DNA of 64,000 bases from Nitrospirillum sp034653275 (GCF_034653275.1 NZ_JAYEES010000003.1:1922001-1986000), one strand, 5' to 3'; positions 34,368-43,491 are shown, counted from the stretch's first letter. The notes: a model not told the origin generated them from the letters alone. Program-made: numbers and translations.

Positions 34368-35829
34368 GTTTTCCGATCATGACATTACACATCCTCCATT
34401 GCCCGGTCCTCCTTTGCTCGCCATGGGCGGGCGCGGCGGAGGACATCATTGGAAGCACGGTGGCGGCTTCGGTGGCGGGGGCGGCGGCTTTTGGGGCGGT
34501 GGCGGGGGCGGCATGCCCGGCAGCCGCAAGCTGTCGTCCGCCGACCTGGAACTCCTGTTGCTGGCCCTGCTGGAGCGCAAGCCGGCCCACGGCTATGAGC
34601 TGATCCGCGCGGTGGAGGAGCATTCCGGCGGTTTCTACACCCCCAGCCCCGGCGTCATATACCCGGCCCTGACCTTCCTGGCGGAGATCGGCTACGCCGC
34701 GGCGGAGCCGGAGGGCAACCGCAAGCTCTACCGCATCACCGACAGCGGCCGCGCCCACCTGGAGGGCCATCGCGGGACGGCCGTCGCCATCCTGGAGGGC
34801 CTGCGCCGCATTGGCGGCCGCATGGAGCAGGTGCGCGAGGCCTTCGCCGGCGTCACCGACGCCGATCCCCAGGCGTCCGAAGACCTGCACCAGGCCCGCC
34901 ACGCCCTGAAATCCGCCCTCTACGGCAAGCGCGGCTGCGATGCCGCCGAGGCCCGCCGCCTGGCCGCCATCCTGCGGCGCGCCACGGCGGAAATCTTGGC
35001 CGCCTCCCCCTCGAAGGACGGCGGGCCAACCGCCCCGGCCGTCCCCCATCCCGACAGACCTGACCCAGGTGACAGAATGACCGACACCCCCCGCCACCAG
35101 ATCGGCCGCATGCGCTTCGACACCCGTCGGCGCACCCTGACCGTGACCAGCGTGACCCACCTGACGCCCAAGATGCTGCGCGTCGTCCTGACCTCGCCCG
35201 AGTTGGCGGACTTCGACAGCCGGGGCGCCGACGACCACATCAAGCTGTTCTTCCCCGGCCCGGATGGGCAGGCGCTGATGCGCGACTATACCCCCCGCGC
35301 CTTCAGCCCGGCCGACCGTACCCTGACGCTGGACTTCGCCCTGCATGACGCCGGCCCGGCCACAGCCTGGGCCCTGGACGCCAAGGTGGGCGATACGCTG
35401 GAGATCGGCGGCCCGCGCGGCTCCATGATCGTGCCGGACGATTTCGACTGGTATCTGCTGGTCGGGGATGAGACGGGGCTGCCCGCCATCGGCCGCCGGC
35501 TGGAGGAGTTGCGGCCCGGCGTGCCCGTCCAAACCGTGGTCGCCGTCGATAGCGACGCCGAGAAGCAGGTGATCGAGACCAAGGCCAACTGGACCGCCCA
35601 GTGGGTCACTCGCGACAGCCAGGGCGCCGACGACGCCGCGACTCTGCGCCGCGCCATCGAGGGCATCCCGCTGCCGCCCGGCGACGGCTATGTCTGGATC
35701 GCGGCCGAGGCCACCGTGGCCAAGACCCTGCGCGCCTACATGCTGGAGGACCGCAAGCATCCGGCGCAGTGGATGCGGGCGTCGGGCTACTGGTTGCGCG
35801 GCGAGGCCGGCGCGCACGAGAACCTATGA
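34366..35829 (+). CDS. PadR-family regulator fused to siderophore-interacting ferric reductase (NfeR-NfeF-like fusion)
   Basis: One 487-residue frame joins two proteins that are separate, divergent genes in E. coli (yqjI/nfeR and yqjH/nfeF). Residues 1-49 are Gly/His-rich (H5, H9, H27, H28, H31), like the nickel-binding leader of YqjI. Residues 50-200 form the PadR winged helix (LELLLLALLERKPAHGYELI, PSPGVIYPALTFL) and its helical tail. From M238 (MTDTPRHQIGRMRF) the siderophore-interacting domain follows, with flavin motif R306-DYTPRAF, GGPRGSMIVPDDFDW and LVGDETGLPAIGRRL. No stop lies between; ATG 35077 could also start SIP alone. Flanked by a terminator and a palindromic operator. Confidence 0.85.
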   Translation: MFSDHDITHPPLPGPPLLAMGGRGGGHHWKHGGGFGGGGGGFWGGGGGGMPGSRKLSSADLELLLLALLERKPAHGYELIRAVEEHSGGFYTPSPGVIYPALTFLAEIGYAAAEPEGNRKLYRITDSGRAHLEGHRGTAVAILEGLRRIGGRMEQVREAFAGVTDADPQASEDLHQARHALKSALYGKRGCDAAEARRLAAILRRATAEILAASPSKDGGPTAPAVPHPDRPDPGDRMTDTPRHQIGRMRFDTRRRTLTVTSVTHLTPKMLRVVLTSPELADFDSRGADDHIKLFFPGPDGQALMRDYTPRAFSPADRTLTLDFALHDAGPATAWALDAKVGDTLEIGGPRGSMIVPDDFDWYLLVGDETGLPAIGRRLEELRPGVPVQTVVAVDSDAEKQVIETKANWTAQWVTRDSQGADDAATLRRAIEGIPLPPGDGYVWIAAEATVAKTLRAYMLEDRKHPAQWMRASGYWLRGEAGAHENL

Positions 35830-35838
35830 GGGTGATCG

Positions 35839-37002
35839 TCAGAAGCCGGTGACCGCGTTTTCCGCCGGCAACTGACCGTGGCGCGGCTGCGGCGCCTGGC
35901 TGGGCGTCCAAGCGCCGCCCGCGTCGGCCGCCGCCGTATCGGCCACCACCCCCAACAAGGTGAAGGCGTCGAAGACGAACGGCAGGCCGTCGGCGGCGGC
36001 GATATGTCCACGATCCCCCACCTGGAAATGCAGGTGGGGGGCATCGGATTGGCCGGAGTTGCCCAGCCGACCCAGCACCTGGCCCTTGCGCACCGCCTGG
36101 CCCGGCCGCACGGCGATGCTGCCCGGGATAAGGTGGGCATAGGCGGCGTACGCGCCCCCCGCCATGCGCAGGATCACCAGGTTGCCGGCGATGGTGTCCA
36201 GGGTGACCTTCTGCGCTGGCGGCTGGCCCGGCACATTATCCGGAAACCCGTCGCGCACGCTCTCGATGACGCCATCGGCCACGGCCAGCACCGCCTGGCC
36301 ATAGCCGGCCCAGGACTCATTGCGCGTCTGGTCGCCGGCGTACTCCCGCCCGTCCCCCGTCAGCTTCATGAAGTCGATGGCGTAGCGCTCCGGCACCCGC
36401 GCCTGCCCATCCACCACCATCAGCGTGGTCCGGTGGATGGAGGCGGCGGACAGGCCGTTGAAGGCCACCCACCCCGTGCCGGCGACGGGGGCGGAGACGA
36501 CGACGGGCGGCGCCCGGTCCAGCGGGACGGCGACCGCCGTGTTCAGCGTGGACTCGGGCAGATCGGGCTTGAACGGCGCGATGGTGAGCGCCAGCCGCAG
36601 GTCCCCCACCCCGGCATCATCGCCAAGACGCACGTCGAACAGGGCGGCGGCGAAGGTATTGCCCTGTATGACCGTCACCGGCGGCTGGCCATCACCAGGG
36701 GGACGGCCGGGTCGCGACAGGAGATCCGCCAGGGCCGCGCCTTCGAATCGCGCCAGCGCGGCCGGTTGAGCCGCCGTGCCCAGCCGCGCTGTCGCCAACG
36801 TCATGGGCACGGGGGAGAAATTGCTGATCAGCGCCTCGAACACCAGATGGCGGCCGTCCGTGGCCGGCACCACGCTGGCCGGGCGCAGGATCCGGATATC
36901 CAAGGGGGTGATGGAGTGGGCGTCCGGCTCCGCCCTGGCGCCGAGGGCGGCGGCCAGGAAACCGCTGGCGACAAGGACCTGGGCGAGGCGGCGGCGAACC
37001 AT
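35839..37002 (-). CDS. Exported M23 (LytM-like) metallopeptidase
   Basis: A 387-residue exported protein. A signal peptide (1-24, ending LGARA) precedes a beta-rich N-terminal domain and a C-terminal M23 fold (about 195-350). Zinc-site candidates are the His of ASIHRTTLM, the Asp of RYAIDFMKL and the last His of PHLHFQVGD, with AHLIPGSI as the catalytic-side His. The first His/Asp arrangement (H, then RYAID) differs from the usual HxGxD but matches a known subfamily. Probably a peptidoglycan endopeptidase. It follows rnc by 86 bases on the same strand and faces the PadR-SIP gene, ending nine bases from it. Confidence 0.85.
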   Translation of the reverse strand: MVRRRLAQVLVASGFLAAALGARAEPDAHSITPLDIRILRPASVVPATDGRHLVFEALISNFSPVPMTLATARLGTAAQPAALARFEGAALADLLSRPGRPPGDGQPPVTVIQGNTFAAALFDVRLGDDAGVGDLRLALTIAPFKPDLPESTLNTAVAVPLDRAPPVVVSAPVAGTGWVAFNGLSAASIHRTTLMVVDGQARVPERYAIDFMKLTGDGREYAGDQTRNESWAGYGQAVLAVADGVIESVRDGFPDNVPGQPPAQKVTLDTIAGNLVILRMAGGAYAAYAHLIPGSIAVRPGQAVRKGQVLGRLGNSGQSDAPHLHFQVGDRGHIAAADGLPFVFDAFTLLGVVADTAAADAGGAWTPSQAPQPRHGQLPAENAVTGF

Positions 37003-37088
37003 GGCGACATCCTGACGGTGTGGAACACCCGCAGGATGCCGTACAAAGCTCCGTCGTCAATGCCTTGCCCTCAATCGCCCACAGGCCC

Positions 37089-37808
37089 CTAGCCCAGGCG
37101 CTTCAGCATCTCCAGCGCCGCCGCCTTTTCGGCGGCACGCTTGGATGGACCGCTGGCGGCCTCGCTGCCCTTGCCCTGCACGGCCACGCGCACGGTGAAC
37201 ACGGGCTCATGATCCAGGCCGGTGCGGCCCACCTGCTCATAGACCGGCAGCGGCAGGCCACGGGCCAGCGCCCACTCCTGCAGGGCGGTCTTGGGCTCCA
37301 CCGGCGGCAGTTCGGCGGCGTCGATGCGGCCGGCCCAGTGCCTGCGGATGAAGGCCGCGGCGACGTCCAAGCCACCGTCCAGGTAGAGGGCGCCGATCAC
37401 CGCCTCGCAGGCGTCCGCCAGGATGGCGGGTTTGGCGCGGCCGCCGGCGTCAGCCTCACCCGGGGCCAGGTGCAGATAGCGCCCCAGGTCCAGGGTCTCC
37501 GCCACGCCGGCCAGGGCTTCGGCCCGCACCAGCGCGGTGTGGCGCTTGGCCAGACCGCCCTCGTTCTCTTCGGGAAAGCGTTCCAGCAGCCACTGGGCGA
37601 TCACCAGGCCCAGCACCCGGTCGCCCAGGAACTCCAGCCGCTCATAATGGCCGGTGGCGGCGCGGGGGCCCCGGCCGATGCCGGCCACGCTGGGGTGGGT
37701 CACCGCCTCCAGCAGGTGGCGGGCCTCGGTGAAGGTATGCCCCAGGGATTGGGCCAGGGTAGCGATGTCGGCGCCGCCGGTGTCCAGCGGGCCAGCGGAG
37801 GCGGCCAT
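37089..37808 (-). CDS. rnc: Ribonuclease III
   Basis: Double-strand-specific endonuclease of rRNA and mRNA processing. The 239-residue protein has the catalytic signature ERLEFLGDRVLG, the second acidic pair in AILADACEAVIGALYLDGG, and the C-terminal dsRNA-binding domain (PKTALQEWALARGLPLPVYE, SKRAAEKAAALEML). It begins five bases after lepB. In most relatives era follows at once; here an M23 gene and a plus-strand block intervene. Confidence 0.97.
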   Translation of the reverse strand: MAASAGPLDTGGADIATLAQSLGHTFTEARHLLEAVTHPSVAGIGRGPRAATGHYERLEFLGDRVLGLVIAQWLLERFPEENEGGLAKRHTALVRAEALAGVAETLDLGRYLHLAPGEADAGGRAKPAILADACEAVIGALYLDGGLDVAAAFIRRHWAGRIDAAELPPVEPKTALQEWALARGLPLPVYEQVGRTGLDHEPVFTVRVAVQGKGSEAASGPSKRAAEKAAALEMLKRLG

Positions 37809-37812
37809 GGCG

Positions 37813-38589
37813 TCAATGCGCCTTGCTGAAGATCTGGCCGAAGCGGATGGCGGTCGGCCACTTCCAGATTTCCCAGAAGTGCACGCCCTCCTCCAGCGAG
37901 AAGAACTTGAACTGGGCCTTACCCACCACGTTCTCCAGCGGGACGTAGCCGACGACGTTCAGGACGCGGCTGTCCTGGCTGTTGTCGCGGTTGTCGCCCA
38001 TGCAGAAGATGTGGCCCTCAGGCACGGTGTAGACGGGCGTGTTATCCAGCCCGCCGTCGTCGCCCATGATCTCGATGATCGTGTGCTTCACACCGTTGGG
38101 CAGGGTCTCGATGTAGCGCGGCACGGCGCTCTGGCGGCCGAACGGCGTCTCCATGGTGTAGTCCTCGACCCGTTCGCGCTTCACCGGCTCGCCATTGATG
38201 TGCAGGATGCCGTCGATCATCTGGATGCGGTCGCCGGGCAGGCCGATGACGCGCTTGATGTAGTCCTGGCTGGTGTCGGTCGGCAGACGGAAGACCACCA
38301 CGTCGCCCCGCTCCGGCACGCTGCCGAAGATGCGGCCGTGAAACAGCGGCAGGCCCAGCGGCAGCGAGAAGCGGCTGTAGCCGTAGCTGAACTTGGACAC
38401 GAAGACGTAGTCGCCGATGAGCAGCGTCGGGATCATGGAGCCCGAGGGGATGTTGAAGGGCTCGAACGCCACGGTCCGCACGCCCAGCGCGATGATCAGG
38501 GCGTAGATGACGGTCCGCACCACGTCGCCCCAGCTTTCCGCCTGGGGCTGGGGGGCCGCGCGGCTGACGCGATCATTCTGCTGGCTCAT
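37813..38589 (-). CDS. lepB: Signal peptidase I
   Basis: Membrane protease that removes Sec and Tat signal peptides. The 258-residue protein starts MSQQNDRVSRAAPQPQAE (ATG 38589). One N-terminal helix (VVRTVIYALIIALGVRTV) is followed by the catalytic Ser in NIPSGSMIPTL, Lys in DYIKRVIGLPGDRI and the box GHIFCMGDNRDNSQDSR. The frame could extend to 38730, but that region overlaps acpS. In the conserved acpS-lepB-rnc order. Confidence 0.97.
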   Translation of the reverse strand: MSQQNDRVSRAAPQPQAESWGDVVRTVIYALIIALGVRTVAFEPFNIPSGSMIPTLLIGDYVFVSKFSYGYSRFSLPLGLPLFHGRIFGSVPERGDVVVFRLPTDTSQDYIKRVIGLPGDRIQMIDGILHINGEPVKRERVEDYTMETPFGRQSAVPRYIETLPNGVKHTIIEIMGDDGGLDNTPVYTVPEGHIFCMGDNRDNSQDSRVLNVVGYVPLENVVGKAQFKFFSLEEGVHFWEIWKWPTAIRFGQIFSKAH

Positions 38590-38647
38590 GGAACGAAACA
38601 ACCTCGTGAGAGTGGGTGGCACCGATCTAGCGGGCCCACCGGGATTT

Positions 38648-39115
38648 TCAAGCGATACCGTTAGTGGCGCCACCAGCCGGGGCCGGCGTCGCCGTGATGA
38701 TGACGAAGGCCTCCGCCATGGGCGGCTCATCCGTCAGTGTCAGATGAATCTGCGCCACCATGCCCGGCGGCGTCATCGCCCGCAACCTCTCCAGGGCGCC
38801 GCCGGTGAGACATAGTGTCGGCTGGCCGCTGGGCAGGTTGACGACGCCCATGTCCTTGTGGAACACGCCCTCGCGGAACCCCGTTCCCAGCGCCTTGGAA
38901 CAGGCCTCCTTGGCGGCGTAGCGCTTGGCATAGCTGGCGGCGCGGCCGTTGGACTTGGCGCGCCGGTCGGACTTCGCCTGTTCCACGTCGGTGAAGACCC
39001 GCTCGACGAAGCGCTGGCCGAACCGCGCCAGGGTCTTCTCGATGCGGGTGATGTCGATCAGGTCGTTGCCGATGCCCAGGATGACGCTGCCAGGCTGAAA
39101 AACGCCGAAGGACAT
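38648..39115 (-). CDS. acpS: Holo-[acyl-carrier-protein] synthase
   Basis: Transfers phosphopantetheine to ACP. The 155-residue product starts MSFGVFQPGSVILGIGNDLI at ATG 39115, whose A is shared with the pdxJ stop (TAATG). Mg-binding Asp in GIGNDLIDITRIE and Glu in RYAAKEACSKALGTG are present, followed by HLTLTDEPPMAEAFVI. A short insertion and tail make it slightly longer than the 125-135 residues usual for the family. Coupled to pdxJ. Confidence 0.96.
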   Translation of the reverse strand: MSFGVFQPGSVILGIGNDLIDITRIEKTLARFGQRFVERVFTDVEQAKSDRRAKSNGRAASYAKRYAAKEACSKALGTGFREGVFHKDMGVVNLPSGQPTLCLTGGALERLRAMTPPGMVAQIHLTLTDEPPMAEAFVIITATPAPAGGATNGIA

Positions 39116-39882
39116 TATGGCGTCCCGGTCCCGGCGGAACGGGCCTGGTCCATCAGCGCCCGCATCTGGCGGATGGCGGCCTCCAGCCCGACGAACACCG
39201 CCTCGCCCACCAGGAAGTGGCCGATGTTCAGTTCCCGCACCTGCGGCAGCGCCGCGACGGGCGCCACGTTGTCGAAGCGCAGGCCGTGGCCGGCATGGCA
39301 CTCCAGGCCGATGCGGCCGGCATGGGCCGCCGCCTCGGTCAGGCGGGCCAACTCGGCCTCAAGCTCGGCGGCGTTCTCGGCATCGGCGTAGCGGCCGGTG
39401 TGCAGTTCCACCACCGGGGCGCCGATGCGCTTGGCCGCGTCCAGCTGCGCCCGGTCCGGCGCGATGAACAGCGACACGCGCACGCCGGCGTCGTTCAGGC
39501 GGCCGACGATGGGGGCCAGGTGGTCATAGCCGCCCACCACGTCCAGCCCGCCCTCGGTCGTCCGCTCCTGCCGGCGCTCCGGCACCAGGCAGGCGGCGTG
39601 CGGGCGGTGGCGCAGCGCGATGGCCAGCATCTCCTCCGTCGCCGCCATCTCCAGGTTTAGGGGCAGCGAGATTTCCGACATCAGGCGGTCGATGTCGCTG
39701 TCGCGGATGTGGCGGCGGTCTTCGCGCAGGTGGGCGGTGATGCCGTCGGCGCCGGCGTCGGCCGCCAGGTGGGCGGCGCGCAGCACGTCGGGATGGGCGC
39801 CGCCGCGGGCGTTGCGGATGGTGGCCACGTGGTCGATGTTGACGCCCAGGCGCAAGCGCTGGCTCTGGGTTTCAGACGTCAT
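39115..39882 (-). CDS. pdxJ: Pyridoxine 5'-phosphate synthase
   Basis: Ring-closing enzyme of DXP-dependent vitamin B6 synthesis. The 255-residue protein has LGVNIDHVATIRNARGG at the N-terminus, the ITAHLREDRRHI loop, and the C-terminal GIGHFLVGEAVFVG-type region (LNIGHFLVGEAVFVGLEAAI). ATG 39882 has GGAG six bases before it. It begins one base after the DUF2062 stop and overlaps acpS. The product pyridoxal phosphate serves glyA in this same window. Confidence 0.97.
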   Translation of the reverse strand: MTSETQSQRLRLGVNIDHVATIRNARGGAHPDVLRAAHLAADAGADGITAHLREDRRHIRDSDIDRLMSEISLPLNLEMAATEEMLAIALRHRPHAACLVPERRQERTTEGGLDVVGGYDHLAPIVGRLNDAGVRVSLFIAPDRAQLDAAKRIGAPVVELHTGRYADAENAAELEAELARLTEAAAHAGRIGLECHAGHGLRFDNVAPVAALPQVRELNIGHFLVGEAVFVGLEAAIRQMRALMDQARSAGTGTP

Positions 39883-39883
39883 C

Positions 39884-40441
39884 TCAATCTCCGGCCGGCT
39901 TGGGCTCATGGCTCAGAACCGGGTGATGGTGGCTGGCGGCGATGCGGTGATGCTTGTAGCGCGCGATCAGGGGGCGCAGCACCAGGAAAACCAGGGGCCA
40001 GGTCAGGGCGGCGGACAGGAAGCCGCCGACGGTCATGGGCGCCACCACCTGCCAGGCGCTGTGGCGCAGCACGCTCCACGACAGCTCCATGGGGCCGTGG
40101 CCGGGGTGCATGTGCAGGACGAAGCAGCCCAGGCGATAGGTCGCCAGCCAGATGAAGGGCCAGGTCACCGGGTTACCGAACAGCGTGCCCAGCAGCGAGG
40201 CCGCGATGGAGCCCCGCAGCAGCCAGGCCAGGCCGATGGACAGGGGGAAGTGCACCCCCATGAAGGGCGTCATGGCCATGGCCACGCCGCTGGCGAACCC
40301 GGCGGAGATGCCGTAGGGCGTGCCGGGCACGCGACCGATGCGGTGCATCCAATAGCGGCCGGCGCGGCGCCAGCCCATGCGGGGCCACAAGGTCTGCTTC
40401 ACGGCTTCAGCGAACGGCCTTTTTTCACGACGGCGGAACAT
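39884..40441 (-). CDS. DUF2062 membrane protein
   Basis: A 185-residue inner-membrane protein with three hydrophobic stretches (ISAGFASGVAMAMTPFMG, LLRGSIAASLLGTLFGNPVT, VGGFLSAALTWPLVFLVL). The motifs GVAMAMTPFMG and FGNPVTWPF are the DUF2062 hallmarks. Function unknown; the gene is conserved between rsh and pdxJ in alphaproteobacteria. The start at 40441 (MFRRREKRPFAEAVKQ) is the family start; the frame extends to 40495 without homology. Confidence 0.88.
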   Translation of the reverse strand: MFRRREKRPFAEAVKQTLWPRMGWRRAGRYWMHRIGRVPGTPYGISAGFASGVAMAMTPFMGVHFPLSIGLAWLLRGSIAASLLGTLFGNPVTWPFIWLATYRLGCFVLHMHPGHGPMELSWSVLRHSAWQVVAPMTVGGFLSAALTWPLVFLVLRPLIARYKHHRIAASHHHPVLSHEPKPAGD

Positions 40442-40635
40442 AAGCCTGCTGCCCCTGGGTGAGTCTCTGGGCGATGGGTGTCGGCCCCCCGACAAACTTG
40501 CACTGTTCTAGACCTGGGCACGCCGCCGCGCCAGTGCCGTATGACCTTCGTCTAGGCCGGTCGTGCCGCACGCCCCGCGGACCGACCGGTTCCTCCCCTA
40601 CGCCCATCCCTAGCACCACGTCCGGGGGCACGGCG

Positions 40636-42813
40636 TCAGCGGCCCCGCGCCCGGTCGACGGAATTGATGACCGGCGTGGCCCGCAGCGCGGCGATGATAT
40701 TGGTCAGATGTTTCACGTCATGCACGTCGATATCGATCAACATCTCGAAAAAGTCGGTCGTGCGGTGGGTGATCTTGAGGTTGGTGATGTTGCCGCCGTT
40801 CTTCCCGATCACCGTGGACACGGTGCCGAGGCTGCCCGGCTCGTTCGCCACCACCACGGTGATGCGGCCCACCTTCTCGTCCGCGCCGTCGGCCTCGTTG
40901 TCCCAGGAGACGTCGATCCACCGTTCCGGGCTGTCGTGGAAGCTTTCCAGCGTCTCGCAGTCGATGGTGTGGATGGTGACGCCCTTGCCGGTGGTGACGA
41001 TGCCGACGATGCGGTCGCCCGGCAAGGGGTGGCAGCAACGGGCGTAGTGCACGGCCATGCCCGGGATCAGCCCCTTGATGGGCAGCGGGCTGTCCTTGCC
41101 CCTGGGCTTGGTGGTTTTGCCGCGGGTCAGCTGGACGATCTTCTCGTCCGGCGTGACCTGCTGCACCACCTTGTGCCCGGGGAAGACGGCGTTGAACACG
41201 TCGCGGGCGCCGGCCAGGCCTGCGCCGATGGCGGCGATCAGATCATCTGCCGACTGGTACTGGAAGATCTTGAGGACGCCTTCCAGCGCCTTGTCGGAAT
41301 AGTCGTAGCCCTCCTGCCGGAAGATCTTCTGCACCATGGCCCGGCCCAGCTCGATGTGCTGGGCGCGCTGCTGGGTGCGGATGTAGCGGCGGATGCGGGC
41401 GCGGGCCTTGCCCGTGACGACGAAGTTTTCCCAGTCCGGCGACGGCGTTTGCGCCTTGCTGGTGACAACCTCGACCTGGTCGCCGTTCTGCAGTTGGCTG
41501 CGCAGCGGCTGGATGCGGCCATTGATCTTGGCGCCGACGCAGGTGTCGCCGATCTGGCTGTGCACGGCATAGGCGAAGTCCACCGGCGTGGCGCCGCGCG
41601 GCAGGGCGATCAGGTCGCCCTTGGGCGTGAAGCAGAACACCTGGTCCTGGAACAGCTCCAGCTTGGTGTGCTCCAGGAACTCTTCCGGCCGGACCGCATG
41701 CTCCAGGATGTCCAGCAGTTCCCGCAGCCAGCGGTATTGCCGGCCCTCGGTCTTGGGCTGGCTGCCGTCCTGCTTGTAGGCCCAGTGGGCGGCGACACCC
41801 AGCTCGGACACCTCGTGCATTTCGATGGTGCGGATCTGCACCTCGATGCGCTGGCGTTCCGGGCCGATGACCGTGGTGTGCAGCGACCGGTAGCCGTTGG
41901 GCTTGGGCGTGGAGACGTAGTCCTTGAAGCGGCCCGGCACCACCGGATAATGGGCGTGGATGACGCCCAAGGCCTGATAGCACTGCTCGATGGACTCGAC
42001 GGTGACGCGGAAGGCCATGACGTCGGACAACTGCTCGAACGTCACGTTCTTGCGCTGCATCTTGCGCCAGATGGAATAGGGCGCCTTGCGCCGGCCAGAC
42101 ACGGTGGCCTTGGGCAGGCCGCCCTCGTGCAGGGTGTCCACCAGTTCGGTGATGATGCGGTCGACGCGGCCCGCCCCCTGCTCTTCCAAATCCTGCAGGC
42201 GCTTGGTGATGCTGTCGTAGGCGTCCGGGTTCAGTTCCTTGAACGACAGCTCTTCCAGCTGGTCCTTCCAGCGCTGGATGCCGATGCGTTCGGCCAGGGG
42301 GGCGTAAATCTCCAGCGTCTCGCGGGCGATGCGCTTGCGCTTCTCCGGCTTGGACAGGTAGTGCAGCGTCTGCATGTTGTGCAGACGGTCGGCCAGCTTC
42401 ACCAGCAGGACGCGGATGTCTTCCGACATCGCCAGCACCAGCTTGCGGAAGTTCTCCGCCTGCTTGGACTGGTCGCTTTCCAGGTTCTGCAGCTCGATGC
42501 GCGACAGCTTGGTCACGCCATCCACCAGGCGCGCGATCTCCGGCCCGAACAGGCGCTGCACCTCTTCCAAGGTGGTCAGCGTGTCCTCGACTGTGTCGTG
42601 CAGCAGGGCGGTGATGATGGAGGCGCCGTCCAGCTTCAGCTGGGTCAGCAGCCCCGCCACCTCCAGCGGGTGGGAAAAGTAGGGGTCGCCCGACGCGCGC
42701 TTCTGCGACCCGTGCGCCTTCATGGAGAAGACGTAGGCGCGATTGAGCTTGTCCTCGTCCGCGTTGGGATCGTAGGAGCGGACCCGCTCAACCAGCTCGT
42801 ACTGGCGCATCAT
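40636..42813 (-). CDS. rsh: Bifunctional (p)ppGpp synthetase/hydrolase (RelA/SpoT homologue, Rsh)
   Basis: Makes and degrades the stringent-response alarmone. The 725-residue protein has the HD hydrolase domain with intact LLHDTVEDT (H72-D73, E76-D77), the synthetase domain with YRSLHTTV and R295-FKD (the RxKD form typical of bifunctional enzymes), a TGS domain (FTPKGDLIALPRGATPVDF), a zinc-finger/helical part (HYARCCHPLPGDRIVG) and a C-terminal ACT domain. Both active sites look whole. The order rpoZ-rsh is conserved. Confidence 0.97.
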   Translation of the reverse strand: MMRQYELVERVRSYDPNADEDKLNRAYVFSMKAHGSQKRASGDPYFSHPLEVAGLLTQLKLDGASIITALLHDTVEDTLTTLEEVQRLFGPEIARLVDGVTKLSRIELQNLESDQSKQAENFRKLVLAMSEDIRVLLVKLADRLHNMQTLHYLSKPEKRKRIARETLEIYAPLAERIGIQRWKDQLEELSFKELNPDAYDSITKRLQDLEEQGAGRVDRIITELVDTLHEGGLPKATVSGRRKAPYSIWRKMQRKNVTFEQLSDVMAFRVTVESIEQCYQALGVIHAHYPVVPGRFKDYVSTPKPNGYRSLHTTVIGPERQRIEVQIRTIEMHEVSELGVAAHWAYKQDGSQPKTEGRQYRWLRELLDILEHAVRPEEFLEHTKLELFQDQVFCFTPKGDLIALPRGATPVDFAYAVHSQIGDTCVGAKINGRIQPLRSQLQNGDQVEVVTSKAQTPSPDWENFVVTGKARARIRRYIRTQQRAQHIELGRAMVQKIFRQEGYDYSDKALEGVLKIFQYQSADDLIAAIGAGLAGARDVFNAVFPGHKVVQQVTPDEKIVQLTRGKTTKPRGKDSPLPIKGLIPGMAVHYARCCHPLPGDRIVGIVTTGKGVTIHTIDCETLESFHDSPERWIDVSWDNEADGADEKVGRITVVVANEPGSLGTVSTVIGKNGGNITNLKITHRTTDFFEMLIDIDVHDVKHLTNIIAALRATPVINSVDRARGR

Positions 42814-42948
42814 GGATGCCCTGCCCGGCCCCAGGCCTTTTGGGCACGGCCGACCGCGACGGGCGCGGCACGGCCGTTCAGGGCGCTATCCATGGAAAAA
42901 TAGCCAAGGGGGACGGGTCGCTTACCCACGGCCTGCCCCACCACCGGC

Positions 42949-43332
42949 TCAGAGGCCCTCGTCGTCGCCGAGGTCTTCACCCTGCGCCGCGTCCTCGGCG
43001 GCATCCTCAGCCCCCAGGTCGTCATCCTCGCCGGCGGCGCCCTGCACGGCCCAGGCCTGCTCTCCGGCCATCAGCTCGATGATCTCTTCCTCGGGCTCAT
43101 CCTGCTCCTGGACGCGCTGATGCCCCTTGATCAGGGAGTTCTTCAGGCTGTCCAGCACCACCGTCTCGTCCGCGATTTCGCGCAGGGCGACGACCGGGTT
43201 CTTGTCGTTGTCGCGATCGACCGACAGCGGCGCGCCGGCCGCGACGTCCCGCGCCCGCTGGGCCGCCATCATCACCAGCTCGAACCGGTTCGGAACCTTC
43301 AGGACGCAATCTTCAACGGTAACGCGGGCCAT
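42949..43332 (-). CDS. rpoZ: RNA polymerase omega subunit
   Basis: Assembly subunit of RNA polymerase that also contributes to ppGpp binding in proteobacteria. The 127-residue product begins MARVTVEDCVLKVPNRFELV and has AAQRARDVAAGA and PVVALREIADE. A long acidic C-terminal tail (from about 85) is typical of alphaproteobacterial omega subunits. It lies upstream of rsh on the same strand, a functional pairing. Confidence 0.96.
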   Translation of the reverse strand: MARVTVEDCVLKVPNRFELVMMAAQRARDVAAGAPLSVDRDNDKNPVVALREIADETVVLDSLKNSLIKGHQRVQEQDEPEEEIIELMAGEQAWAVQGAAGEDDDLGAEDAAEDAAQGEDLGDDEGL

Positions 43333-43491
43333 ACCTTGCTCACTCCAACAACGAAACGGGTGCCGGGAATAGGGGCACTGAACACCATCCCATAGTTATA
43401 GGGGCCTGTTTTCGCGGTTGCAAGGAAGGCGACGCCCGATCCGCCGCATTCCTGCGTTTCCGTCATGAGGATCGGCCTGCCCCCTCTCCGC

